The position numbers and the translations under genes are program-made. A DNA stretch of 64,000 nucleotides from positions 1 through 64,000 of the forward strand of contig NZ_BHGL01000046.1 of NCBI RefSeq assembly GCF_003864975.1, read 5' to 3'. This document shows positions 18,120-27,006 of this stretch, piece after piece. Each line of letters begins with the position of its first letter. Position 1 is the first letter of the stretch. Origin of the DNA: Sulfuriferula thiophila (lineage in GTDB: Bacteria > Pseudomonadota > Gammaproteobacteria > Burkholderiales > Sulfuriferulaceae). Under the pieces are notes generated by a model. It was given only the letters and a program-made list of their open reading frames with translations. It was not told where the DNA came from and searched no databases.

Positions 18120-18869
18120 ATGGCGCGCAGGCAATTAGAAGAAGAGCATGATAATCCGGACCGTTGGCTGGTGTCTTATGCCGACTTCATGACCTTGCTG
18201 TTTGCATTTTTTGTGGTGATGTACGCGATCTCCGCTGTCAATGAGGGTAAATACAAAGTCCTCTCCGATGCGCTGGGTAGCGCGTTCGGCTTTGCCGGCG
18301 AACAGAACAAAGATGCCAGGAAATCCAAATCCGGCACCCCGCTAAGTAAAGCGCATGTGAGTGAGGTAGTGCATCAGGAAAGCAGCCAGATGACAGATAT
18401 TGCCAATAATATTTTACAGGCACTGGGGTCGCTGGTTAAGGAAGGCAAGGTTCGGGTTACCCAGACTGCTCGCGGTGTGAATGTGGAAATCAACGCCAGC
18501 CTTTTGTTTGCACCCGGTGACGCAAAGTTGACGGAAGAATCCAGGAAAGCATTGCAAGCTATTGCTGCCGTATTGAAAAATCAACGCAACGATCTGGAAA
18601 TTGATGGCTATACCGACGATGTGCCAATTAGCAATCCCTTGTTTCCCTCCAATTGGGAGTTGTCAGCAGTGCGTGCCGGTAGCGTGGCGCGTGAATTCGT
18701 TGCAAGTGGCGTCGCAGAAAATCGGCTGATGGTGGTCGGCTACGGCTCGAATAAACCGATCATGCCCAATGATACGGTTGAAGGTAGAGCCAGAAACCGC
18801 CGGGTAGAAGTGGTGATTCTATCTTCGTTGCCGGAAGCTTCCCGGGAAATATCCATGACCACCAAGTAA
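18120..18869 (+). CDS. motD: Flagellar motor stator protein MotD (MotB family)
   Basis: A 249-residue MotB-type protein. A short cytoplasmic N-terminus is followed by one helix with the ion-binding aspartate (WLVSYADFMTLLFAFFVVM). A plug/linker region and a C-terminal OmpA-like peptidoglycan-binding domain (residues 125-235, with IDGYTDDVPISNPLFPSNWELS and GRARNRRVEV) follow. It starts 17 bases after motC and is probably the last gene of the flagellar operon. Confidence 0.92.
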   Translation: MARRQLEEEHDNPDRWLVSYADFMTLLFAFFVVMYAISAVNEGKYKVLSDALGSAFGFAGEQNKDARKSKSGTPLSKAHVSEVVHQESSQMTDIANNILQALGSLVKEGKVRVTQTARGVNVEINASLLFAPGDAKLTEESRKALQAIAAVLKNQRNDLEIDGYTDDVPISNPLFPSNWELSAVRAGSVAREFVASGVAENRLMVVGYGSNKPIMPNDTVEGRARNRRVEVVILSSLPEASREISMTTK

Positions 18870-18889
18870 CTGAGTTGATTGTTTTTATA

Positions 18890-18936
18890 GAGACCTTTGC
18901 ACGATTGCTGCGCTCGCTGCATCGTGAAATACTCTC
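18890..18936. mobile_element. Minimal MITE copy with 5-bp target duplication
   Basis: A 47-bp element. The left end GAGACCTTTGCACGAT is identical to the ends of the 140-bp element at 40365. The right end is a diverged inverted copy, matching at 12 of 16 positions. It is flanked by the direct repeat TTATA (18885-18889 and 18937-18941). It keeps the first 21 and last 26 bases of the longer copy's layout and looks like an internally deleted, non-autonomous derivative. It lies between motD and the MutS2-like gene. Confidence 0.65.
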
Positions 18937-19095
18937 TTATAATCAATTCACTAGTCTGTTTTTTCGTCAGTCATTGCAATCTTCCATGTTTCATCCCGAT
19001 GTTGATAAGAACTTCAATGACGCTTGCCGCCAGACGTTTCATTTGTAATCGCTGGGCAGGTTTGTTACGATTTAAAATTTTTGAGCAGGCGGTTT

Positions 19096-20664
19096 ATGCA
19101 AAGCGATCTGAAGGCACTGGAGTTTGATGGCATACGGCGGATTTTGGAACGGCTGACTTTTTCGCCTTATGGTGCTGATGCAGCCAGAAATCTTGAACCT
19201 GCACCGGATTTATCGATAGTCAGACAAATGCAGGCAGCCGTCACTGCCGCGCGGCAAGTGGTGGATGCTTTTGTGATGCCCCGTCTGCAGAATGTGCCTG
19301 ATATTCGTGCTGCGCTGCGCCAGGCTAACCAGGCCGGTGCTGCACTGCCTGCCAGCGCACTGCATAATCTGCGCATGATCATGCAGATCGGTTTGACGTT
19401 GCGTGATCTGGTCGGCAATTACCCTGATTTATATTCCCGGATTAATATGTTAAAGGCGCCGGCCAGTTTGACCGAAGCGCTGGATAAAACGATTAATGCC
19501 GCGGGACGCTTGCGTGAGGATGCAACTCCCGAACTGGATGGCCTGCACAAGCAGTTTCATCAAGTGCAAACAGCATTGGAAGCGCAACTGAAAGCCTTGA
19601 TGCTGTCGCCTGAATACGCGGGTTTCTTTGATGAGCATAGTCGCGTGCAGTGGCATGGTATGCGCGCTGTGCTCGCGGTTCGCGCGATTCATGCGGATAA
19701 ACTTAAAGGCGTGCGGCGCGGTTCCAGTGGTGGTGGGCGTGACATTTTGATAGAGCCCATTGAAGCTGTCGCCCATAACAATCGTCTGGAAGCATTGAAT
19801 GGCCAGATCGAAGGTCAAAATCAGATTGTGCTGCGCGCAGTGACCGATACGGTACGCGAACATCTGCTGGATCTGAATCAACTGGTCGATGCCATTACCT
19901 GGATCGATCTGGCACTGGCAGCCGGCCAATTTTCCGCAGCACTCAATGCAGTGCCGCCGCAATTAATTGATGAGCCGCGTGTTGTGTTGCAGCAGGCCTA
20001 TCATCCTCAACTGTTACTGCAATTTCAGGAAAAAAGTATTTCACGCCTAGTTGCGCTGGATATTGATCTCGGCGGCAAGCAGTCGATGATGGTCATTACC
20101 GGGCCGAATACCGGCGGCAAGACTGTTGTGCTGAAAACCGTAGGGCTGCTGGTGACTATGGCGCACTGTGGTTTGCATGTACCTGCTGAAGGCAATTGCA
20201 TTATCGGTAACTTCAATCGGGTGATTGTGGATGTGGGCGATAAACAAAGCCTGCATAACCATTTGTCTACTTTTGCCGGGCATGTTGAAGTGCTGAAAAG
20301 ATTATTGGCAGAAGCCGATGAGCGCACACTGGTATTAATGGATGAACTGGGTACAGGTACAGATCCGGAAGAAGGGGCTTCGCTGGCGATGGCTGTTCTG
20401 GATGAGCTGGCGATTCGTAAAGTGCATGGCATCGTGACCACGCATCTGACTCCGTTGAAGGGTTTCGCCGATCAGCATCCGTATCTGAGTAACGCATCCA
20501 TGCGCTTTGATTACGCCACGCTGTCACCTACCTATCAACTAGAATTCGGTCAGCCAGGTAAATCGCTCGGGCTGATAATCGCCGAAAAGAATGGTTTGCC
20601 TAGCTCTCTGGTTAACCATGCACGGGTATATTTGCAGAAGATACAAGCGGGTAAGGCTGAATAG
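19096..20664 (+). CDS. MutS2-like ATPase lacking the Smr domain
   Basis: A 522-residue MutS-family protein. The core helical lever region covers about 5-300, including the clamp insertion (VRRGSSGGGRDILIEP). The ABC-type ATPase has Walker A TGPNTGGKTVVLKT near residue 340, Walker B LVLMDELGTGTDPEEG and the switch THLTPLKGFA. It ends just after the ATPase domain. The KOW and Smr nuclease regions of the approximately 780-residue Firmicute MutS2 are absent, as is the mismatch-recognition domain of MutS. I start it at the ATG at 19096 (AGGCGG upstream), which gives the conserved QSDLKALEF start. Roles could be in recombination control or ribosome rescue; neither is certain. Confidence 0.8.
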   Translation: MQSDLKALEFDGIRRILERLTFSPYGADAARNLEPAPDLSIVRQMQAAVTAARQVVDAFVMPRLQNVPDIRAALRQANQAGAALPASALHNLRMIMQIGLTLRDLVGNYPDLYSRINMLKAPASLTEALDKTINAAGRLREDATPELDGLHKQFHQVQTALEAQLKALMLSPEYAGFFDEHSRVQWHGMRAVLAVRAIHADKLKGVRRGSSGGGRDILIEPIEAVAHNNRLEALNGQIEGQNQIVLRAVTDTVREHLLDLNQLVDAITWIDLALAAGQFSAALNAVPPQLIDEPRVVLQQAYHPQLLLQFQEKSISRLVALDIDLGGKQSMMVITGPNTGGKTVVLKTVGLLVTMAHCGLHVPAEGNCIIGNFNRVIVDVGDKQSLHNHLSTFAGHVEVLKRLLAEADERTLVLMDELGTGTDPEEGASLAMAVLDELAIRKVHGIVTTHLTPLKGFADQHPYLSNASMRFDYATLSPTYQLEFGQPGKSLGLIIAEKNGLPSSLVNHARVYLQKIQAGKAE

Positions 20665-20703
20665 CCGTTATACTGTCGGCTTTTAGCAAATAGGTATGCC
20701 GTA

Positions 20704-21780
20704 ATGAGTCAGATGAATGCATTGTTATTATATTGTCGCGCAGGCTTCGAGAAAGAGTGCGCGGCCGAGATTATGGCAAATGCGGCAGAACTAGGTGTAA
20801 ATGGTTATGTAAAAGCGACTGAAGGTGCAGCCTGGGTGCTGTTTCAGGGACAGACTGCTGAAGAAATCGAATTGATTACTTCGCATTTGCTGTTTTACAA
20901 ACAGATTTTCGCGCGGCAGTGGATACGGGTTGCGCCGCTCTTGGAAAATCTACCCGAAGGCGACAGATTATCAGCAGTGCGCGATCTGATTGCTGAATTC
21001 GGACAGCGTTATAGTGAAGTATGGGTAGAAACACCGGACACGGATGCATCCAAAACCCGACTCGGATTTTGCCGCCGTTTCACCAAACCGCTCACCGCCG
21101 CGTTGCAGAAAAAACATCAGCTTGTTCCTGAGAGCCATTCGCCTCGTTTGCATGTCTGCTTCATTGCCGATGATGCTGCATTTGTTGGTGTAATCGAACC
21201 GGAAGTTTCATCACCGTGGTTCATGGGTATTCCACGGGTGCGTGTAGGTAAAGATGCGCCGAGTCGTTCTGCAGGTAAGTTGGCCGAAGCGTTGATGGTG
21301 ATGCTGCCAGAGGATCGCGCTAATGAACTTAAAGCCGGCATGCGCGCAGTGGATCTGGGGGCAGCACCGGGCGGTTGGTCATGGGTGCTGGCACAGCGTG
21401 GCATTCGGGTGACTGCAGTCGATAATGGCCCGATGGCCGCGACAGCGATGGCCACGGAAATGATTGAACATGTGCGCAGTGACGGTTTCAGCTATCGCCC
21501 GCATCATCCAGTGAACTGGCTGATATGCGACATGGTGGAAAGCCCCTCGCGTATTGCTCAGTTAGTCGCAGAATGGATTGCGCGAGGCCACGCCCGCCAT
21601 GCAATATTTAACCTCAAATTGCCGATGAAGAAACGTCTTGAAGAAGTAAGGCGTTGCGAGGCGATCATTGAAGCTCGTCTTGAACGTGAAGACATTGGCT
21701 ATACTATAGAAATCAAACAGTTGTATCATGATCGTGAAGAAGTTACGGTATGCCTGATGCGGAATAAGGCAACTCGGTAA
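20704..21780 (+). CDS. rlmM: 23S rRNA C2498 2'-O-methyltransferase RlmM
   Basis: A 358-residue SAM-dependent methyltransferase that modifies C2498 of 23S rRNA. It has an N-terminal THUMP-type region (1-165, LLLYCRAGFEKECAAEI). The Rossmann catalytic domain has the SAM loop DLGAAPGGWSWVLAQRG near residue 220 and a catalytic K-D-K-E arrangement (DMVESPSR, FNLKLPMKKR). Length fits the family (about 360). It stands alone, 39 bp after the MutS2-like gene. Confidence 0.93.
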   Translation: MSQMNALLLYCRAGFEKECAAEIMANAAELGVNGYVKATEGAAWVLFQGQTAEEIELITSHLLFYKQIFARQWIRVAPLLENLPEGDRLSAVRDLIAEFGQRYSEVWVETPDTDASKTRLGFCRRFTKPLTAALQKKHQLVPESHSPRLHVCFIADDAAFVGVIEPEVSSPWFMGIPRVRVGKDAPSRSAGKLAEALMVMLPEDRANELKAGMRAVDLGAAPGGWSWVLAQRGIRVTAVDNGPMAATAMATEMIEHVRSDGFSYRPHHPVNWLICDMVESPSRIAQLVAEWIARGHARHAIFNLKLPMKKRLEEVRRCEAIIEARLEREDIGYTIEIKQLYHDREEVTVCLMRNKATR

Positions 21781-21813
21781 ATTTAACCCATTACCTGGCA
21801 TGCTATCTTGAAT

Positions 21814-22431
21814 ATGCTCAATTATCGTATTAGCTTGTTAGGTCTGGTGTTGCTGATTGGTGTATGGTCTGGCATACACCCGCACGATTATTTCACCTGG
21901 ATGCTGGAAGTAATGCCGGTATTTATTGCCGTGCCGGTATTACTGTTCACGCGCGAACGTTTCCCATTAACACCGCTCACTTATACGCTGATTGCCATTC
22001 ATGCCACCATTTTAATGGTGGGTGGTCATTACACTTATGCAGAAGTGCCATTGTTCAACTGGCTACGCGATACGTTCGAATTGTCGCGTAATTATTATGA
22101 CCGTCTGGGACATCTGGCTCAGGGTTTTGTCCCGGCAATCATTACGCGTGAAATCCTGTTGCGTACTACTGCTTTAGCGCGAGGGAAAATGCTGTTTTTC
22201 CTGGTGGTGTGCGTGTGTCTGGCGATCAGTGCCAGTTATGAGCTTGTCGAATGGATGGTTGCAGACTTAAGTGGTAGCGATGCTGTGGCATTTCTAGCGA
22301 CACAAGGAGATGTCTGGGATACACAAAAAGATATGTTGATGGCGCTGATCGGTAGCATTCTGGCGCTGACCTTGTTGCCGCGTATCCATGATCAGCAGTT
22401 ACAGCGCCTTACTTCAACGCTGCACGTATAA
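21814..22431 (+). CDS. DUF2238 (YjdF-like) membrane protein
   Basis: A 205-residue integral membrane protein with about six helices. The DUF2238 core is clear: GGHYTYAEVPLFNW, then RNYYDRLGHLAQGFVPAI, ASYELVEW and GDVWDTQKDMLMALIG. The conserved His, Asp and Glu residues in the membrane suggest a metal or enzymatic site, but no function is established for the family. The ATG at 21814 is preferred over the TTG at 21808. Its 3' end overlaps the convergent ArnT-like gene by 18 bases. Confidence 0.8.
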   Translation: MLNYRISLLGLVLLIGVWSGIHPHDYFTWMLEVMPVFIAVPVLLFTRERFPLTPLTYTLIAIHATILMVGGHYTYAEVPLFNWLRDTFELSRNYYDRLGHLAQGFVPAIITREILLRTTALARGKMLFFLVVCVCLAISASYELVEWMVADLSGSDAVAFLATQGDVWDTQKDMLMALIGSILALTLLPRIHDQQLQRLTSTLHV

Positions 22432-24039
22432 CCAGAATCTTTCTTCATCATCACCCGGACGCGCACCATCCCACACCAACTGCCAGCTTGCAGCAAGATC
22501 AAGGGGTGGCTGTTTGGCCCAGCCATCAATCAGCAGTACGTCACAGTCAGCATCCGGGTGTAATTCGCGACGCTGGGTAAGTATGCCCAGATAATATTCG
22601 AGCATAGGGCGGGTAGACTCCCCCAAACCCTGGCTGGCGATACAGCGGTATTGTGTGGGCAGATGTGGTTGCATGGACATATAAACGCCACGATAACTTT
22701 TGGCATTATCGACCCACGGTAGCCAGAGTGTGGCAAACAATATCCAGAACAGGGTGGTGCCCATGGACAGACTGACAACAGCGCGACTGGTGAGCTTAGG
22801 CAGCCAGAACCATGCTGCGAGATAGCCGAGTGTGGCCAGCACTGCCAGCGTGATTGGCAGTGCCTGGAGTGGCATGACAAAATCCATCGGCAAACCACGT
22901 GCGAGTATATGCCAGTCGGGCGGCTTACCGACGAACACCATCATTCCCCAGACATACCAGCTAATGACGGCTAATGGCGTAAATAACAGTCTGGCAAAGT
23001 AGTCTGTATAACGATTCAGCCGTTCAGGCAACGCAGTGATTGCCGGGATGGCCAACAAGGTAAGGCTGATCAGCATCGGCAGACCATATGCAGTACGTGC
23101 GGAGGCTGAGGCCTGCATCACCAGCAGGTATACAGCGAATGCAATCAGCCCATACTGCAATGGTGCGCTGTGGCGCAATCGGTGGCGTTGCTGCCACAGA
23201 CTGATAATGGCAAGGGGTAACACCGGGAAGGCAAACCAGGGCAGTGTTTTTGGCCAGAACCAGGTTGAATTATCTGCTCCCAGTTGCGGTACCGAAAATC
23301 CCAAAAATCGACCGACGTTATTCAGCCAGAACCAGACATGAAACAGTTCCGGCGAGCGCAGGTAAAGTGCAATTGGCCAGATCAGTAGCCAGGGTAGCGC
23401 GACGATAGTTGCAATTGCCAGTGTCTGGGCGAACTCACGGCGGCGCCAGATGGCGAACATGGCAGGCAGTAGTAGCGCAGTTACCCCCAGCGCGCCCGGC
23501 ACCAGCAAGCCCTTGGAAAGAAAACCGATACCCGCGCCGATACCTAGCCATATACCGGCCCATAGCGGACGTTGCAGACTCAGGGCGAAGCCGTAACTGG
23601 CGATGGCGAAGCCTGTCAGCATCGGCACATCGGTAATCATGATGTGGCTCTCGAACAGCAAACCGAAGCTGGCAATCAGTGCGATGATCGCGTAACGGCC
23701 GTTACCGTTGCCCCACCATAACCTGGCAGTGAGGCCAGTGAAAATCAGGGTTAATGCACTAAATAATCCACTGGCGAGGCGAGCGCCGTCGTGTAACGGT
23801 AACCAGTGTTGAGTCGCTTGCGCCAGAATGGCCGCCACCCAGTAGTACAAAGGCGGTTTTTCCAGGAAGGGTTCACCGGCAACTTGCGGTACCACCCAGT
23901 CGCCACTCTGCAGTATGTGATAAACCATGCCGAAGATGTAAGTTTCATCCTGTTTCCAAGGCTCGTGGCCGATCAGACCTGGCAATAGATAAGCCAGTGC
24001 CAGTGTGACCACAAACCACAGCGAAATTTGAGCGCGCAT
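22414..24039 (-). CDS. ArnT-like lipid A glycosyltransferase 1
   Basis: A 541-residue GT-C (GT39/PMT) membrane glycosyltransferase with about twelve helices in the N-terminal 400 residues. The first periplasmic loop has the acidic motif HEPWKQDETY, with FLEKPPLYYW after it, as in ArnT. ArnT proteins move 4-amino-4-deoxy-arabinose from undecaprenyl phosphate to lipid A on the periplasmic side. It is the last gene of the arn operon, three bases after arnD. It is more diverged than the second copy at 29433, so it may use another acceptor or sugar. Confidence 0.75.
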   Translation of the reverse strand: MRAQISLWFVVTLALAYLLPGLIGHEPWKQDETYIFGMVYHILQSGDWVVPQVAGEPFLEKPPLYYWVAAILAQATQHWLPLHDGARLASGLFSALTLIFTGLTARLWWGNGNGRYAIIALIASFGLLFESHIMITDVPMLTGFAIASYGFALSLQRPLWAGIWLGIGAGIGFLSKGLLVPGALGVTALLLPAMFAIWRRREFAQTLAIATIVALPWLLIWPIALYLRSPELFHVWFWLNNVGRFLGFSVPQLGADNSTWFWPKTLPWFAFPVLPLAIISLWQQRHRLRHSAPLQYGLIAFAVYLLVMQASASARTAYGLPMLISLTLLAIPAITALPERLNRYTDYFARLLFTPLAVISWYVWGMMVFVGKPPDWHILARGLPMDFVMPLQALPITLAVLATLGYLAAWFWLPKLTSRAVVSLSMGTTLFWILFATLWLPWVDNAKSYRGVYMSMQPHLPTQYRCIASQGLGESTRPMLEYYLGILTQRRELHPDADCDVLLIDGWAKQPPLDLAASWQLVWDGARPGDDEERFWLYVQR

Positions 24040-24042
24040 AAT

Positions 24043-24942
24043 TTAGCTGGACTGCAGTGCCAGAGTGCCGGAGCGACCCGGTATTTCGCCCTGGATCACA
24101 TGTTCTTTGGGTAGCTTGCTGATGTCCAGGGCGGCATAATAGTCGGCAAGGCTGACTAATTCATAGCCTTGTCGTTTCCAGCCGCTGAGCAGTTGCTCGA
24201 ATATCGGCGAGAGTTTCTGGCCTTCGAGTTCAGCATGCAGCGTATACACATGGCCATAAGGTGTTTCTTCAGCAGTCATGCGCAAAATGGCATCTGCTAC
24301 GTTATCGGTATCGATACCATCGGTGCCGATCACTTCATCAAGCGTGGGCAGGGTGGTAGGGAGCTGTGGACAACTGGTTGCACCATTGGTCAGCACCGGA
24401 ATAAAGGGATGCGTGCCGCGTGAATCTGATGCGTAAGCCATGCCCCACTGCTGTTCTTGCAAATACGCGGCATCGTTCATCTGCCAGCCGGCAGCACAGT
24501 GCGTAGTCGGTTGGACTCCGAACACCTCCTGATAACGCTGATAGGCTTTATTCATTTCACGCTGGGTCCAGGCTGGACTTTGCCTGGCAACGTTATCCTG
24601 CCATTTGACATGGTCAAAGGTGTGGATGCCGGTTTCAAAACCGGCAGCCGCAACATCACGTAATATCGGCGCGCATTTACGGCCAATATCGGGTCCGGGT
24701 AGCAGTGTGCCGTAGAGCAGGGTTTTCAGGCCGTAATGTTCCAGTACCGAAGTGCGCGATACCTTTTTCATGAAGCCAGGCCGCAATGCACGGCGCACGG
24801 CGCGTCCGGTATGGTCCGGGCCAAGGCTGAAGAGAAATGTCGCTCCTGCACCATGACGTGTCAGCATTTCCACTAATTGCGGTACGCCTTCGCGGGTGCC
24901 GCGATAAGTGTCTACGTCGATTTTGAGTGCGAGGAGGCGCAT
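24043..24942 (-). CDS. arnD: ArnD-like undecaprenyl-phospho-formyl-Ara4N deformylase
   Basis: A 299-residue polysaccharide-deacetylase-fold enzyme. The NodB-type motif 1 appears as LKIDVDTYRGT near residue 8, and the zinc-binding HTFDHVKW near residue 107. The AGATFLFSLGPDHTGRA segment is characteristic of ArnD. It removes the formyl group from undecaprenyl-phosphate Ara4FN before transfer to lipid A. It lies between the arnA decarboxylase gene (69-bp gap containing a strong hairpin) and the first ArnT gene. Confidence 0.88.
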   Translation of the reverse strand: MRLLALKIDVDTYRGTREGVPQLVEMLTRHGAGATFLFSLGPDHTGRAVRRALRPGFMKKVSRTSVLEHYGLKTLLYGTLLPGPDIGRKCAPILRDVAAAGFETGIHTFDHVKWQDNVARQSPAWTQREMNKAYQRYQEVFGVQPTTHCAAGWQMNDAAYLQEQQWGMAYASDSRGTHPFIPVLTNGATSCPQLPTTLPTLDEVIGTDGIDTDNVADAILRMTAEETPYGHVYTLHAELEGQKLSPIFEQLLSGWKRQGYELVSLADYYAALDISKLPKEHVIQGEIPGRSGTLALQSS

Positions 24943-24972
24943 GATTTTTTATTAAGGGGCAGGGCGGAGAAC

Positions 24973-25001
24973 ACAGTACGGACACGGTTTGTCCGTACTG
25001 T
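24973..25001 (-). promoter_or_regulatory. Intra-operon hairpin between arnA-decarboxylase and arnD genes
   Basis: ACAGTACGGACA and TGTCCGTACTGT form a perfect 12-base stem with a five-base loop. No T-run follows on either strand, so it is unlikely to be an intrinsic terminator. In this position it would stabilise the upstream mRNA 3' end or reduce downstream expression; this is inference. Confidence 0.5.
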
Positions 25002-25011
25002 AAGGGTGGAA

Positions 25012-26055
25012 TTAATCCATTAATGCGCGCGCTGCGCCAACTTGATCGCGGTAGGCATCAAATACGTGTGCAAGCGCCTGTTCCATGGTGTATTCAGGCT
25101 TCCAGTCCAGATCTTGCATGGTATTGTCGATCTTCGGAACGCGGTTCTGTACGTCCTGATAACCTTTGCCGTAATAAGCTGCGGATGTGGTTTCCACAAT
25201 GTTCACTTTAGCCGCAGTGGTGCTGTATTCCGGGTATTTCTTCGCCAGATCCAGCATCATGGTTGCTAAAGTACGGATAGAGTGATTGTTGACCGGGTTG
25301 CCAATGTTGTAAATCTGGCCGGAAGCAACGCCATCCTTGTTTTCGATAATCTTCATCAATGCAGAAATGCCGTCATTGATATCGGTGAAGGCACGTTTCT
25401 GACTGCCGCCGTCAACCAGCTTGATATCTTCGCCACGCACAATATGGCCAAGGAACTGGCTGATGACACGTGAGCTGCCTTCTTTCGGCGTGTGAATACT
25501 GTCCAGACCCGGGCCAATCCAGTTGAATGGACGGAACAAGGTAAAGTCCAGTTCGCCTTTCATGCCGTATGCCCAGATCACGCGGTCCATTAACTGCTTG
25601 GAGCAGGAGTAAATCCAGCGCGGCTTGTTGATAGGACCAAGTACCAGTTCCGAGTTCTCCGGATCAAACTGCTCATCATGGCACATGCCATATACTTCTG
25701 AGGTCGATGGGAACAACAGGCGTTTGTGGTATTTAACACATTGACGCACGATAGGCAGGTTAGCTTCGAAATCCAGTTCAAATACACGTAATGGATCGTT
25801 CACGTAGGTTGCTGGTGTAGCAATCGCTACCAGTGGCAGTATCACATCGCATTTTTTAACATGATATTCAATCCATTCCTTATTGATGGTGATATCACCT
25901 TCAAAGAAATGGAAGCGGGGATTACCGGCAAATTCAGCAACTTTATCCTGCATCATGTCCATGCCGTAGACTTCCCAGTCTGTGGTTTCCAGAATACGCT
26001 TGGACAAGTGGTGACCGATAAAACCGTTAACACCCAAAATGAGGATTTTTTTCAT
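25012..26055 (-). CDS. UDP-glucuronate decarboxylase (ArnA C-terminal domain as a separate protein)
   Basis: A 347-residue SDR-type enzyme equivalent to the C-terminal half of E. coli ArnA. It oxidatively decarboxylates UDP-glucuronate to UDP-4-keto-arabinose. The NAD-binding GVNGFIGHHL lies at the N-terminus. The catalytic Ser/Glu pair is seen in STSEVYGM, the YxxxK pair in YSCSKQLMDR, and the family arginine in QNRVP. In enterobacteria this domain is fused to the formyltransferase; here the formyltransferase is a separate gene 27 bp upstream. Confidence 0.88.
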   Translation of the reverse strand: MKKILILGVNGFIGHHLSKRILETTDWEVYGMDMMQDKVAEFAGNPRFHFFEGDITINKEWIEYHVKKCDVILPLVAIATPATYVNDPLRVFELDFEANLPIVRQCVKYHKRLLFPSTSEVYGMCHDEQFDPENSELVLGPINKPRWIYSCSKQLMDRVIWAYGMKGELDFTLFRPFNWIGPGLDSIHTPKEGSSRVISQFLGHIVRGEDIKLVDGGSQKRAFTDINDGISALMKIIENKDGVASGQIYNIGNPVNNHSIRTLATMMLDLAKKYPEYSTTAAKVNIVETTSAAYYGKGYQDVQNRVPKIDNTMQDLDWKPEYTMEQALAHVFDAYRDQVGAARALMD

Positions 26056-26082
26056 GAAAGTCTCTTGATTAAGTTGTTGAAG

Positions 26083-27006
26083 TTAAGCTAAATATAATGC
26101 TTCATTACCAAATACCGCAAGGTATTCAGCGGGGTTGATATGCTTCCCATCCCACTCCAGCGCAAGCAGTTGTAAGGTGCCACCACCGCTGCAATGAACG
26201 TAACAGCCATGATTATCGCAAAAAAACACCGACTTGGCATCGTTGTTTGCTTTTTGATCAATCATGCGGCTGCGCAATACACGTAATGGCTTGCCTGACA
26301 AAGTAGTATAAGCGCCGGGATAAGGGGGCGCTACGGCACGAATGAGATTGTGAATTGCATTGGCGGACAGTGACCAGTCGATTTTGCCATGCTCGGGACG
26401 GCGACCGCCAAAGTAACCGCCTTGCGTCAAATCTTGCGGTTTTGCTGCTGCGGTTCCAGCGATCAGTGCAGGCAAGGCCCGATGCAGCGTGATCTCGGCC
26501 GCACAGGTGACTTTGCGGAATACATCGCCAGCAGTGTCGTCGCCTAATATGGGTACAGCGGTCTGTTCGACAATGGCGCCGGCATCGGGTTTTTCTGTCA
26601 TGTAATGCAGGGTGGCACCGGTTTCGGTTTCACCGTGGATGATGGCCCAGTTTACCGGCACGCGTCCGCGATAAGCTGGCAATAACGATCCATGCAGATT
26701 CAATGCGCCTTGTTTCGGTATTGCCAATAGCGGTGTCTTGATCATCAGCTTGTAGTAGAACGAGAAGATGAAGTCGGGAGCCAGCGCTGTAATCTGCGCA
26801 ACGATTTCCGGTGTGTTGGGATCATCCGGTGTGATGGTCGGGATGGCGTAGCGTGCGGCGAGCTCGGCAACACTATCAAACCAGATCAGATCGCCAGGCG
26901 CATCCTGATGTGTGACGACAAGCGCAATCTCGACGCCAGCATCGATCAATACCGATAAACAGCGTACGCCGACATCATGGTAGGCAAAGACAACCGCGCG
27001 GGTCAT
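26083..27006 (-). CDS. UDP-Ara4N formyltransferase (ArnA N-terminal domain as a separate protein)
   Basis: A 307-residue formyltransferase-fold enzyme equivalent to the N-terminal half of E. coli ArnA. It transfers formyl from 10-formyl-tetrahydrofolate to UDP-Ara4N. The catalytic Asn-His pair lies in GALNLHGSLLPAYRGRVP, and the Asp in KPDAGAIVEQ. A C-terminal OB-like domain follows from about residue 205. It overlaps arnC by ATGA. Confidence 0.87.
   Translation of the reverse strand: MTRAVVFAYHDVGVRCLSVLIDAGVEIALVVTHQDAPGDLIWFDSVAELAARYAIPTITPDDPNTPEIVAQITALAPDFIFSFYYKLMIKTPLLAIPKQGALNLHGSLLPAYRGRVPVNWAIIHGETETGATLHYMTEKPDAGAIVEQTAVPILGDDTAGDVFRKVTCAAEITLHRALPALIAGTAAAKPQDLTQGGYFGGRRPEHGKIDWSLSANAIHNLIRAVAPPYPGAYTTLSGKPLRVLRSRMIDQKANNDAKSVFFCDNHGCYVHCSGGGTLQLLALEWDGKHINPAEYLAVFGNEALYLA

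Noticed and set aside
20663-20684. Terminator between the MutS2-like gene and rlmM
   Set aside because: The stem is only five bases (AGCCG/CGGCT) with four T residues; too weak to call.
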